Below are positions 8,849 to 17,367 of a DNA stretch of 64,000 nt, in pieces. Below the pieces are notes generated by a model, which was given only the letters and a program-made list of their open reading frames with translations, made no database searches and was not told the DNA's origin. The position numbers and the translations under genes were made by a program. Location of the stretch: assembly GCA_964543475.1 (NCBI GenBank), contig CAZIYJ010000013.1, positions 1 through 64,000 on the forward strand. The letters are read 5' to 3'. The first letter of the stretch is position 1, and each line of letters opens with the position of its first letter. This DNA comes from JAYSYM01 sp964543475. GTDB lineage: Bacteria > Bdellovibrionota > Bdellovibrionia > Bdellovibrionales > JAMPXM01.

Positions 8849-9292
8849 TTACTGAGGACTGATTCCAACATCAGGAAAATCACTCGCAACTAACAGGTCA
8901 TACATGCCTATGAGCTTGCCGTATTGCACCTGAGCTTCGCTGTTGAGAATGACGTCGGTTTTTAAAGGATGGCGTGTTTTCCATTTACTGAGGATTGATT
9001 TTAGTCCTTCGGTATTCAGACCTGAACCAGCATACGGAACAACCAGCTGCCGATTATCTTCTCGCAGAGTCACACCGGTTGCACCAAGCTCAACTACTAG
9101 CATCACTTTTTTTTCATCGGGAGGCGGTGGAACCACTTGATCTGCCGCATCGCCGGCAGTCGCTTTTTCCACATTGGTCGGTAGTACTTCTAAATTAATC
9201 CACGCAGCAGTCATCAGCAAAAAACACACGAGTACCGAAAACAGATCGATAAACGGTGTAAGATTTGGTTCTGAACCCCCGCCTGCTGACAC
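8849..9292 (-). CDS. ExbD/TolR-family protein (AglQ/AglS-like)
   Basis: A 147-residue protein of normal TolR length. After a short Gly-rich N-terminus comes NLTPFIDLFSVLVCFLLMTAAW, a membrane helix with the essential Asp near its start (Asp16). The periplasmic part contains TDVILNSEAQVQYGKLIGMYDLLVASDFPDVGIS, the usual C-terminal fold of ExbD/TolR. Start is GTG. It begins 3 bases after the channel gene and is followed 8 bases later by the second ExbD/TolR paralogue, pointing to translational coupling and a shared complex. Substrate-specific naming (TolR, AglQ or AglS) cannot be decided from sequence alone. Confidence 0.88.
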   Translation of the reverse strand: MSAGGGSEPNLTPFIDLFSVLVCFLLMTAAWINLEVLPTNVEKATAGDAADQVVPPPPDEKKVMLVVELGATGVTLREDNRQLVVPYAGSGLNTEGLKSILSKWKTRHPLKTDVILNSEAQVQYGKLIGMYDLLVASDFPDVGISPQ

Positions 9293-9295
9293 CGA

Positions 9296-9952
9296 CTACC
9301 CCACGTTATTCGGACGAATGATTTTGTCTTTGTTCGTTAGAATAAAGTTCAGAGTTGAAACGCTCGCCTCGTGCACATCATCGATAATTCGAGATGAAAA
9401 CGCTGCTAACCAACCCCATGCCGCAAAAAGAACAATTGAAACGAGAAGTCCAAACCCTGTGGCATTAAGAGCTTCAGCAATTGAACTTGCGAGAACTTTT
9501 GCTCGCTCAGCTGGAGGAAGATTTCCGACCGCACCGAAAGCTGCGATCATACCCGAGACAGTTCCGAGTAGACCCAATAGAACGGCTACGTTCGCGAGTG
9601 CCGAAAGCATATCGATTCGGCGGCTAAGTCTTGGGATTTCACGCAATGCCACAGCGTCCATTGCCGTTTGAATTTCTTCTGAAGATTTTCCGTTTGCAAC
9701 CGAAACAAGGCCTGCGCGAACAATGTTCGAAAGTGGGCCCTTTGATTGAGATACTACGCTAATTGCCTGCTGGAGTTTTCCCTGCATGCAGTAACTTTGA
9801 ATCACCTTTAGCAATTCATCTTTATCTACTGACGCAGCCGCAGAAAGAGTCATCCATCGCTCAACAACGATAGCCACGCCGATCGCTGAACTCGCTGCAA
9901 TTGGAAACATGATGTACCAGTGATCAAAGAATATTCGACCAAAATCACCCAT
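9296..9952 (-). CDS. MotA/TolQ/ExbB proton channel, AglR-like
   Basis: A 218-residue inner-membrane protein with three predicted helices: one near the N-terminus (WYIMFPIAASSAIGVAIVVE) and two near residues 110-190 (MLSALANVAVLLGLLGTVSGM and ATGFGLLVSIVLFAAWG). GLLGTVSGMIAAF and EALNATGFGLLVSI are the hallmark TolQ/ExbB motifs around the proton channel. Between them is the expected large cytoplasmic loop. It sits 2 bases after the FHA/TonB-like gene and immediately before two ExbD/TolR genes. In Myxococcus AglR-AglQ-AglS form the proton-driven gliding motor; the same gene set here supports a homologous motor, or an envelope-energising one. Confidence 0.9.
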   Translation of the reverse strand: MGDFGRIFFDHWYIMFPIAASSAIGVAIVVERWMTLSAAASVDKDELLKVIQSYCMQGKLQQAISVVSQSKGPLSNIVRAGLVSVANGKSSEEIQTAMDAVALREIPRLSRRIDMLSALANVAVLLGLLGTVSGMIAAFGAVGNLPPAERAKVLASSIAEALNATGFGLLVSIVLFAAWGWLAAFSSRIIDDVHEASVSTLNFILTNKDKIIRPNNVG

Positions 9953-9954
9953 AC

Positions 9955-11928
9955 TTAATTCTCCTTACCAAACGGGAATCCAACATTGGCCGTAGTAGGT
10001 TGCTTGTTTTTTGCGGCTGGAAACTTCATAGCTTTAAATAGTTGTATTACACAGCCATTAAGCGAGTCACCATTTGTGAGTTCTGATCGCTTAACCCGGA
10101 CCTTTGTCACGCCCCCTGCTGGCGATATATCCCACTCATATTGAACGCGTCCCGAGAGAGCAGGATCGTTCAACAATGACCGCTCGTAACAACGTTGAAT
10201 TGCACTTAAGTGCTTATTAACAACCGACATGACTTCTTTCTCAGTGAGTCCGTTGACGGTTCCTTCGAAGTCACCAAGATCAGGTGTTCCAACGACAGAG
10301 CCAGCTACTCCACGCGTTCCAGTTTTACTTCCACCAGCTGCCTTAGCGTAACCAAATTGGCCAACCTTCGTTCCCGAAGTGCCGTCTGCTACGCCAGCGC
10401 CCCCTTGCAATTTGCCACCTTTAGCTTTTAGCGCACCCGAAATTCCCGCAGTTGAAAGGCCCGCAATACCAGCTGGCGCGCCAGAGTTCTGCGTAATCTT
10501 GATAGCCTTGTTGGCATTTGCTTGCGGTGGACCTGGGTTTGCCGAAAGTGCTTCAAGTAAAGAGTTCTCAGCAAGAACTGCTTCTGAAATTTTTGGAGGA
10601 GGAGGAACAACCGTTGGCTTCGTCACTGCAACTGGTTTTGATGGCGCAGTTTTCGTTACGATTTTTCTCGGTGATGGCGCTTTCTTCTTTGCTACCGAGA
10701 TTGGCTTTTTAGGAACCACTTTTTTCTGTGGCGGCTCTGGTTTTGCCACCAGTTTCGGAGCAGGCGTTGGAGTTGGCTTTGCCGCAAACGGAGTTTTAGG
10801 TGGCTGCACTAAAAGTTTCGCAAATCTTTCAGGCACGTTTTCGATTTTCGGTGAATGAGTCGCTGGCGTGTTAAGGAATAAGAGCACTGCAACTGCGGCA
10901 TGAATAACTGCCGACATCTTGAATGCTTTAACGAACTCTTCTCGATTTTCAATCCATGTACGTCGAATGAAAAATCGTTCGCTCTCGACGTGTCTTAAAT
11001 GCAAAGCTGTGTTGTTTGGTAGTGAGCAGGTAAACAAGTCGCCGGCTTGAATGTCTAAAACAGTTTTATTGCCTTTACCTACTCTGAAAAACTTGGCTGC
11101 TGCTGCCGATTCTGCATCAAAATTAATTCCATCACGATTTAAGCGCCAATCAATTTGATCAGTAACCTGTAGTGATCCCTTTTTGTGCCCCGCCCAACCC
11201 AAAACGATTGGTTTAGTTGTACCAGGTAAATAAACCGGAGCATCAATGTCGCCCCCAACCCAAATTAAATCGCCTGCCCGAAATTGACGAACATCAACAA
11301 TTTCATCACCCCAAGTGAGAACCCCTTGTAAGACGACTTTGTCGGTTGGCAAAGTTTTAAAGTTTGGCAAAACTTCGAGCCGCAAAAATTCTGAAATTGA
11401 CGCCAATCGATCATGTGGCGCAACCGGAACGTCGCTAAACAAATTTTCGGTGAACGACACATTATCATCAACCAAGCTAGCTACGGGCGCAGGTGCAGGA
11501 GCCGAAGACTCTTTCTGCGGCCAGTTCTCAAGCTTCGGTAGCGGAGCATAAGCAACCATGCCACCTTGCGAACTCGATTCACTAGCATTGATTTGGGTTC
11601 GCACTGAAGACTCTTCTTTTTTTGAAGTGAATTCAGGACGAAGCTTAACTGTAATCGATGACGTGAGTTTGAAAGCGCCTTCAGTTGCAAATTTCGCTTG
11701 AAGAAAGCGCTCGCCGTTCATGCTGAAGAGACCGGATTTGCTTTCGAGATCAGTTACATAAAAAGACGAGCCATTAAAAACAATAACACCATGTACCCGA
11801 CTTACTGAGCGAGCGTCAGGAAGTACAATGTGACAATGATCCGCTCTACCAAAAGTAACCGGAAACCGCTCGAAGGTTCCCGAAAAAAGAGTTTTCTTAT
11901 TTTCAACTACTTCAACATGAAGTCGCAC
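9955..11928 (-). CDS. FHA-domain, TonB-like trans-envelope protein (GltG-like)
   Basis: A 657-residue protein linking cytoplasm and periplasm. Residues 1-100 form an FHA domain (FPVTFGRADHCHIVLPD, RSVSRVHGVIV), expected to bind phosphothreonine. A membrane helix lies near 340-357 (VIHAAVAVLLFLN), then a Pro/Lys-rich rod to about 450 and a Gly-rich stretch. The C-terminal 100 residues (EVMSVVNKHLSAIQRCYERS, SGRVQYEWDISPAGGVTKV, GCVIQLFKAMKFP) match the AgmX/PglI-type C-terminal domain common in Myxococcus-like bacteria, related to TonB. The order FHA, TM, TonB-like domain is that of GltG, which contacts the Agl motor. A GTG start with AGGGGA 6 bases upstream was chosen. Confidence 0.85.
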   Translation of the reverse strand: MRLHVEVVENKKTLFSGTFERFPVTFGRADHCHIVLPDARSVSRVHGVIVFNGSSFYVTDLESKSGLFSMNGERFLQAKFATEGAFKLTSSITVKLRPEFTSKKEESSVRTQINASESSSQGGMVAYAPLPKLENWPQKESSAPAPAPVASLVDDNVSFTENLFSDVPVAPHDRLASISEFLRLEVLPNFKTLPTDKVVLQGVLTWGDEIVDVRQFRAGDLIWVGGDIDAPVYLPGTTKPIVLGWAGHKKGSLQVTDQIDWRLNRDGINFDAESAAAAKFFRVGKGNKTVLDIQAGDLFTCSLPNNTALHLRHVESERFFIRRTWIENREEFVKAFKMSAVIHAAVAVLLFLNTPATHSPKIENVPERFAKLLVQPPKTPFAAKPTPTPAPKLVAKPEPPQKKVVPKKPISVAKKKAPSPRKIVTKTAPSKPVAVTKPTVVPPPPKISEAVLAENSLLEALSANPGPPQANANKAIKITQNSGAPAGIAGLSTAGISGALKAKGGKLQGGAGVADGTSGTKVGQFGYAKAAGGSKTGTRGVAGSVVGTPDLGDFEGTVNGLTEKEVMSVVNKHLSAIQRCYERSLLNDPALSGRVQYEWDISPAGGVTKVRVKRSELTNGDSLNGCVIQLFKAMKFPAAKNKQPTTANVGFPFGKEN

Positions 11929-11943
11929 GCATTATCCCCTAAA

Positions 11944-14900
11944 TCAAAGTCGCATGATCGGATGTACCACGCCCTTTGGACGCCCCGCACTCTTCGCTTT
12001 TTGAACTGTTTCCGCAAATTTTTTCTTATGGCCGAATTTGTTGTAGAGACTTGCTAGTCCCCAAAGTGCTGTCGAGTTTTTCGGTTCATTTTCAACTGAC
12101 TTCTTAAAGAAATAAACTGACTGATCCCACTTTGAGTGGAACAAATTAATAACACCCAACTGCGCAAACGCGTTGCCATCGTTTTGCTTTATTTCAAGTA
12201 TTCTGCTGTAAACCGCATTCGCCTGAAGAAAATCGCCGCCACGAATTGCAGCTTGACCCAACTCATCAAGGATTTTCACATTTTCAGAATCTTTTAACAA
12301 ACGAGCCTGAATGCCAGAATACGCTCCGACACGCGCAGGTCGTCTAGAAGGCATGGGTTCATATTTTTCACGGATGAGTGCGACAGATCTCGTACGGCAT
12401 CCCGCTACAAACTCATTCACAACTTCATAGTCTTCTGCGCTCACCGAACATTTCTGAGAAATTTCATCTGCGCTTTTGAGATAGGTAGCAATTTGTGGTG
12501 ACACTAGTTTTGCGTATTGAGCAGTTGTAAGAGGCTGAGGAGCAGGTCCGGCCTTTAAGAACTGAGCGTAGTTTCGATAGAGCACTGCCTGCATCTGAAG
12601 TGATGCGATGACCCACTTCCCAACGCCAGTCTCCAGAACCTTCCAAATTACTTTATCAACTTCATTAAGCGCAGCAGCCTTTTGCTTGATACTCGCTGTC
12701 GAACTAATTCCTGAGCTCGAAACACTTCGATAGCGTTCGAACTCGCGGACCGCTAGCAAGTATCCCGCATGAGCTTTGAATTCTCGCCCCGTCTCGTCTG
12801 ATGCTTCCTGTTGAAACACTCGCTCAAGAAGTTGCAAGCCAGCATCAACTTTACCAAGCCGATAATGCCCGACTCCTTGATAATATAAACCAGTGCTTCC
12901 AGGAACCTTGGGAGCGACTTCTACTAAGTCACTCCAACGTTGGTTTTTAAATAATACCGAAGCCGCTTGCTCAGGCTGGCGAACAGCTAAGTAAACCCGT
13001 GATGCTTTATTCACTTCTCCGAGAGACGCGTAGAGTTGGGCTGCCGTCATCGCAAACTTAGAACTTGAATCATCAGTTGGATATTTTTGCGAGAATGCTG
13101 CCAAGTATTTTGCCGCAGTCATAAAATCTGAAGACGCAAGTGCGAGCTGGATTAAATTGCTTAAGACATCCTTAGCCTTTGGCGATTCACCGTATTGACC
13201 AAGAAACTGTTCGCCGACTTTAAACGCTTTTGTATCTTGTCCGGCCTTTAATGAAACAAACGCTTCAAGCAATGAAGTCTCACCGAGCGGTGACTTACCC
13301 GACTGTTGCGCAAATTTTAGAAACTCATCAGCGTAACTAGAAGAAGCAAAGTCGCCAGCAATCGATCGCACTCGCTTAAGAGCAGATGACTGCATCACAA
13401 CTTGAATTTCTTTTTTAGAGCTTGGAGACAATGGCAGTGCAAGAAGCTTATTGCCTTTGGCCATTAGCCCCTGAAGATCGCCGCGAAGATAATAACAATC
13501 TAAAATTAAAACTGCCGCAGCTTGAGCATTCTTATCGGCTGGGTAGCGACGTAAAAAACGTTCGAGTCGTTTTTCGGCCTCAACGTAATCTTGACCGTCG
13601 TAAAGAGATTTAGCCAAGTTGTACAAAACCGAAGACATCGCAGGATCTTGCGAGAACCTCTTTTCAAAGTTTGAAGCTAAGACGAAGTAAGCTGCTCGGC
13701 CTTGAGTTTTATCAAGGATGTTTAAGCGAGCTTGTTCTTTAAATGCTTGGTTAAACGACTCAAATGCCGACATAAAAAAGTCTCGGCTTGGCTTTGCTGT
13801 CGTAGGCTTTAAAGCCAATTGCTTGTACCAAAGCCCCGCTTCAACAAATCGGCCAGCATGAAACGCGGCTTCCGCCATGTTGAGCGTTATTTCTGAATTA
13901 AATTTAGAATTCGGAAAAATCCACAGGTAATCTCGGTAACCCTCGATAGACTGATTCAAATCATCCGGGCGCTTCGTTTTTAAAGCAGCTTTGTGTAGGC
14001 TGGTAGAGATATCGCGTAAGACCGGCTCGTACTTTTGGAACTCACCTTTTTTACCGTCGTTTTTTAGCTTCCATAAAAGTTCGCTAACGATTTTGGGAGC
14101 TACGAAATCGTAGTCCGTGCGCTTCGCTTTTTTCATCGCGAAATAATACGACTCTAAAGCTTCTTTTGCCTGATTCAAATCGGCAGCCACTTTGATAAGT
14201 TCAAACGATGCTTGCGCCGCTTCGTGGTGACGAGCTTTTAGTGAAAGTCGTTTATTAAGTCGAGCCAGAACCGATCTGTAGGCAGCACGGTTTGGAGCGA
14301 GCGCTTTATAGTAATCAAGTGGATATCTGTATTTTGGATTTCGTCTAAGCTCTTCGCTCGATAAATCAGAAATGGGCTTTACACTTGCAACCAATGCTTC
14401 TTCGCGCACATCTTTACGTTTGAAGTCTTGAGGTACCTTATCTGTTTCGAAAACCAATTTTGACTCAAGAACAGCCTCAAACTCTTTTACTGAGCTTAAG
14501 CTCTTGTCCATATGAAGATAACAAAGACCCATTTTATAGTGGGCCATAAGAGTCATTACGCTAGGCTGTTTTTCGATAATCCGTTTGTACTGCTGAAGTG
14601 CAAATTCATAATCTTTGCGATCGTAATAAATGTTTCCGATGCCATATTGAGCGTCTGCCCAGAATGCACTGTTTGGAAACTTATCAACGAGCCGCTTATA
14701 CGCCTTCATGGCCTGGTCATCTTCGCCCATTTCTTTGTACTCGTGGGCGATCGCAAAAATGACTCGATCGAGACCTTCATATTCTGGATACCGGTCTTCG
14801 ATTTGCGTTAAAGCTTCGATAGCTTCAGCTTTCAAAAGTTTCTCAGCTGTGAAATCAAGTTGGGCTGCGGTTTTTCCTCCCGCCTCTTCCATCTTAATCT

Positions 14901-15129
14901 CATATTTAATTCTCGATTTTTCGATGAGCAATTCAGCAAGTGATAAATAAAGCTCAGGTAAGAATTGAATCTCTTTTGACGTTTGAATTTTGGTTTTCGT
15001 AAGTTTGATCGAACTTTCAACCTTCGTGAGATTTTCACCCAGCTGTAAGACGAGCTGCTTGTTAGCCGCAAATGCTGTGTTCCCGCCGAAAATGACCGCA
15101 ATAAGTAAGAAGATTAAATTCTTTCTCAC
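11944..15129 (-). CDS. Large periplasmic TPR protein of the Agl-Glt-like operon (GltD-like)
   Basis: About 1060 residues, exported by an N-terminal signal peptide (NLIFLLIAVIFGGNTAFA). The body is a chain of tetratricopeptide-like helical pairs: DQAMKAYKRLVDKFPNSAFWADAQYGIGNIYYDRKDYEFALQ-type repeats at about 130-220, further repeats near 520-680, and a last set near 960-1050 (GNAFAQLGVINLFHSKWDQSV, NSTALWGLASLYNKFG). GltD and GltE of Myxococcus are similar periplasmic TPR proteins. I chose the GTG at 15129: a GGGGG site lies 4 bases upstream and it overlaps the previous stop as GTGA. An ATG at 15144 is possible. It sits between the shorter TPR gene and the FHA gene. Confidence 0.8.
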   Translation of the reverse strand: MRKNLIFLLIAVIFGGNTAFAANKQLVLQLGENLTKVESSIKLTKTKIQTSKEIQFLPELYLSLAELLIEKSRIKYEIKMEEAGGKTAAQLDFTAEKLLKAEAIEALTQIEDRYPEYEGLDRVIFAIAHEYKEMGEDDQAMKAYKRLVDKFPNSAFWADAQYGIGNIYYDRKDYEFALQQYKRIIEKQPSVMTLMAHYKMGLCYLHMDKSLSSVKEFEAVLESKLVFETDKVPQDFKRKDVREEALVASVKPISDLSSEELRRNPKYRYPLDYYKALAPNRAAYRSVLARLNKRLSLKARHHEAAQASFELIKVAADLNQAKEALESYYFAMKKAKRTDYDFVAPKIVSELLWKLKNDGKKGEFQKYEPVLRDISTSLHKAALKTKRPDDLNQSIEGYRDYLWIFPNSKFNSEITLNMAEAAFHAGRFVEAGLWYKQLALKPTTAKPSRDFFMSAFESFNQAFKEQARLNILDKTQGRAAYFVLASNFEKRFSQDPAMSSVLYNLAKSLYDGQDYVEAEKRLERFLRRYPADKNAQAAAVLILDCYYLRGDLQGLMAKGNKLLALPLSPSSKKEIQVVMQSSALKRVRSIAGDFASSSYADEFLKFAQQSGKSPLGETSLLEAFVSLKAGQDTKAFKVGEQFLGQYGESPKAKDVLSNLIQLALASSDFMTAAKYLAAFSQKYPTDDSSSKFAMTAAQLYASLGEVNKASRVYLAVRQPEQAASVLFKNQRWSDLVEVAPKVPGSTGLYYQGVGHYRLGKVDAGLQLLERVFQQEASDETGREFKAHAGYLLAVREFERYRSVSSSGISSTASIKQKAAALNEVDKVIWKVLETGVGKWVIASLQMQAVLYRNYAQFLKAGPAPQPLTTAQYAKLVSPQIATYLKSADEISQKCSVSAEDYEVVNEFVAGCRTRSVALIREKYEPMPSRRPARVGAYSGIQARLLKDSENVKILDELGQAAIRGGDFLQANAVYSRILEIKQNDGNAFAQLGVINLFHSKWDQSVYFFKKSVENEPKNSTALWGLASLYNKFGHKKKFAETVQKAKSAGRPKGVVHPIMRL

Positions 15130-16592
15130 TTTGCCCCCTGACATCGGTCTGAAATTAAAACTTTCAAAGCACTATGCTCATCAAACCAATACTCAGGCTG
15201 ACTCTTCAGTGAAGAAGGCTTTCTCAGCGGCCAGAACAGCGTATCGAACCGAAGAGTATCTGGCTTTTCTGATTTGTAACCACGATTTTCGAATACGGTT
15301 TGAATTCGGTTTTCATCGAGCCCAGAAACGTAGTCGAGTAATTTGATTTGGTCAGCAATCTCAAGCAATCGCTGCGCTTGCGCACGAAGTGGATCATGCA
15401 GTCGACGTGAAAGTCGACCTTTAAGCTCTAGCTCGCGACTCGCTAGCTGTTTAAGAACTTCTTTAATTGCTCGATGACTTCCGCGCTCAGCTTGTAAGCG
15501 AGTTCGTTCCTTTTGAATGGCGTCTACAACGTCGGCAAGACTTCGAATTGGATCTTGGATAAGAGCCATAGACATCAACGTCGAATTTTTCTCTAAAGGC
15601 TTATTGTCGCGAATATGCTTAAGCACCGGATTGAACACTTGGAAGAACTGAACCGATGCCTTCTTTACCTCGGGGTAATGGCAAAGATCGCGAAGGATCA
15701 AAGAATTAAGAACATATTGCTCAGGCTCAACAGCAGGATTGAAGTAAGGTGCCTTCAGAGACTCTAACATCCCCAATGCAACAGAATAATCTTTTAGGTA
15801 ATACTGATTCCACGCGCGTTCGTAAAGAACTCTGCCCGAGCTTCTTTCAGCTAATCTCAGGCCAGCATAAATTTTTTCAGCAGATGGATAGTCAGATTTT
15901 TCAAAATAGATTCGAGCTAATTGTAACTCTACTTTCAACTTCAAAAGAGGATTCAGTTCACCTTTAGCAAGCAGGCCCTGAAGTTTGCTTGTTGCAGGTT
16001 CGACCTGTCCGTCCTTGAGAAGTTCCAGTGAATTAAAATATTCAAGACGGTCACTCCAGAAAGTACCGGCTTTAAGCATTGTTGTGAAGTTCTTCACCCA
16101 CTGCAATTGCCCCGCAGCCAAATGATCAGTGAGCAAGTAGTAACCTGTCATCGACATCGCGGCTTCTGGAACTTCAGTTGGAGCTGCGCGACTAATGACT
16201 CGAGCCAAATACTCTTCGTCAACTGGTTGCTGCTGAGAGATTTTGTCGAGCTCCAAAAGTGCTTCGTTAGCCGCATAAGAATTTGGAGCCTGATCAACGA
16301 TCGATGTTAGTAAATGAAATGCGACCTGCGGGTAACCAAGAGCACCTAAAGATTTCGCAAGTGCTAAATGGCCTTCATGTATTTCAGCGTCTTGTTTGGC
16401 AGCTTTGGTGATGTCCAAAGCATTTTCGAAAGCCGACTCAAATTTGCCTTCTTCAAGGCGACCAGTAACAGCTCTCCACGAATCAGAAAAAACCGGAATG
16501 TACCGCCAGCCTACTATTGGCTTAGAGCTCTGGGCCGATGCCAGAGACGAAGAAGTTACTATTGCCAGGAAAATCCATTTTCCAAACATCAT
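15126..16592 (-). CDS. Periplasmic TPR protein of the Agl-Glt-like operon (GltE/AglT-like)
   Basis: A 488-residue exported protein with a signal peptide ending LASAQS. Helical repeats of TPR type span about residues 45-290, for example ALAKSLGALGYPQVAFHLL, LQLARIYFEKSDYPSAEKIYAGL and RAWNQYYLKDYSVALGMLES. A charged coiled-coil-like region follows near 350-420 (QKERTRLQAERGSHRAIKEV). Its C-terminus (DTLRFDTLFWPLRKPSSLK, then PEYWFDEHSALKVLISDRC) ends in a single Cys. AAAGGTGA lies 6 bases before the first ATG; a second ATG follows directly. It starts 1 base after the outer-membrane barrel gene and overlaps the long TPR gene, so co-translation is likely. Confidence 0.78.
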   Translation of the reverse strand: MMFGKWIFLAIVTSSSLASAQSSKPIVGWRYIPVFSDSWRAVTGRLEEGKFESAFENALDITKAAKQDAEIHEGHLALAKSLGALGYPQVAFHLLTSIVDQAPNSYAANEALLELDKISQQQPVDEEYLARVISRAAPTEVPEAAMSMTGYYLLTDHLAAGQLQWVKNFTTMLKAGTFWSDRLEYFNSLELLKDGQVEPATSKLQGLLAKGELNPLLKLKVELQLARIYFEKSDYPSAEKIYAGLRLAERSSGRVLYERAWNQYYLKDYSVALGMLESLKAPYFNPAVEPEQYVLNSLILRDLCHYPEVKKASVQFFQVFNPVLKHIRDNKPLEKNSTLMSMALIQDPIRSLADVVDAIQKERTRLQAERGSHRAIKEVLKQLASRELELKGRLSRRLHDPLRAQAQRLLEIADQIKLLDYVSGLDENRIQTVFENRGYKSEKPDTLRFDTLFWPLRKPSSLKSQPEYWFDEHSALKVLISDRCQGAK

Positions 16593-16593
16593 T

Positions 16594-17265
16594 CTAATTC
16601 ACCTTTTCGTTCAACCGTCGCGCCTTCTTGCCACCTGGATCAAATTCATATGCGAAACCGAGATTAACTGCCATAAAGAAGCTCGAGCTTTTGCCAGCAG
16701 ACAAATGATAATACAGGCGATTGTCTAACTTGGCTGACCACTGAGGCGACATGAAAAACCTCAAAATTAATCCGCCACCAACCATCGGCGCTGTATCGCC
16801 CGATTTAAACGCCACCATTCCGCCACCGAAAACACCCGACATTTCTCCGTGAACGATCGACTTGTTGAACATCAGATTTTTATTGTAAACCGGCGTGTAA
16901 ATTAAATTAGTTGTAGCTGCAAACTTGATGTAGTCGAGATATTTGTCTTCTTGCACATTGAACTGTCGTAACTCATCTCGTAGCCCAGTGTCTTTTGAGA
17001 ACGCAATTGATCCATTAACAACTTCCCAACCCCAGTAAGATGCGAAATACCGAGTGTAAGCCGCACTCAAAATTGCAGCTTTGTAAAATGCATCGAGAGG
17101 AAGAATTCCGAGTTGAAAATTCAATTCATGGGACGGTTCAAACATTTTGTTTTCAACCGCGACAGCCATCGGTACTGAATATGGATCTGCGGCATTCGAA
17201 AACGAAGAACCGCAACAGATTGTCAAAACGACAAAAAGAAATTGAAGACGCAAACTTAGCCCCAT
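16594..17265 (-). CDS. Outer-membrane beta-barrel protein, first gene of Agl-Glt-like operon
   Basis: A 223-residue exported protein. The signal peptide core is LQFLFVVLTICCGSSF, ending near SNAAD. The mature part alternates aromatic and polar residues in about eight strands (ELNFQLGILPLD, AAYTRYFASYWGWEVVNGS, YLDYIKFAATTNLIYTPVY, FFMAVNLGFAYEF), as expected for a small outer-membrane barrel. FEPSHELNFQLGILPLDAFYK resembles the myxobacterial-type barrel found beside gliding-motility genes. Being first in the operon, it is a plausible outer-membrane anchor or exit part for the TPR and motor proteins encoded after it. The downstream TPR gene begins one base after its stop codon. Confidence 0.75.
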   Translation of the reverse strand: MGLSLRLQFLFVVLTICCGSSFSNAADPYSVPMAVAVENKMFEPSHELNFQLGILPLDAFYKAAILSAAYTRYFASYWGWEVVNGSIAFSKDTGLRDELRQFNVQEDKYLDYIKFAATTNLIYTPVYNKNLMFNKSIVHGEMSGVFGGGMVAFKSGDTAPMVGGGLILRFFMSPQWSAKLDNRLYYHLSAGKSSSFFMAVNLGFAYEFDPGGKKARRLNEKVN

Positions 17266-17367
17266 ATTTGTATTCTACGCACCCTAGAGGCCGAGTAAAT
17301 CAAACTACTGAAGTTTAGTACTTAGGCTAGGTGCAGCTGGTGTATTTTCACCTAGCTCTTAGGCTGG

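Noticed and set aside
10379..10858. Long open frame on the plus strand (159 codons)
   Set aside because: It is the antisense shadow of the Pro/Lys/Gly-rich part of the GltG-like gene; composition and lack of a ribosome site argue against a gene.
17326..17356. Inverted repeat GCTAGGTG/CACCTAGC as terminator of the FQNC protease gene or promoter element of the motor operon
   Set aside because: The stem is 8 bp with a 15-base loop and no T-tract, so no function can be assigned.
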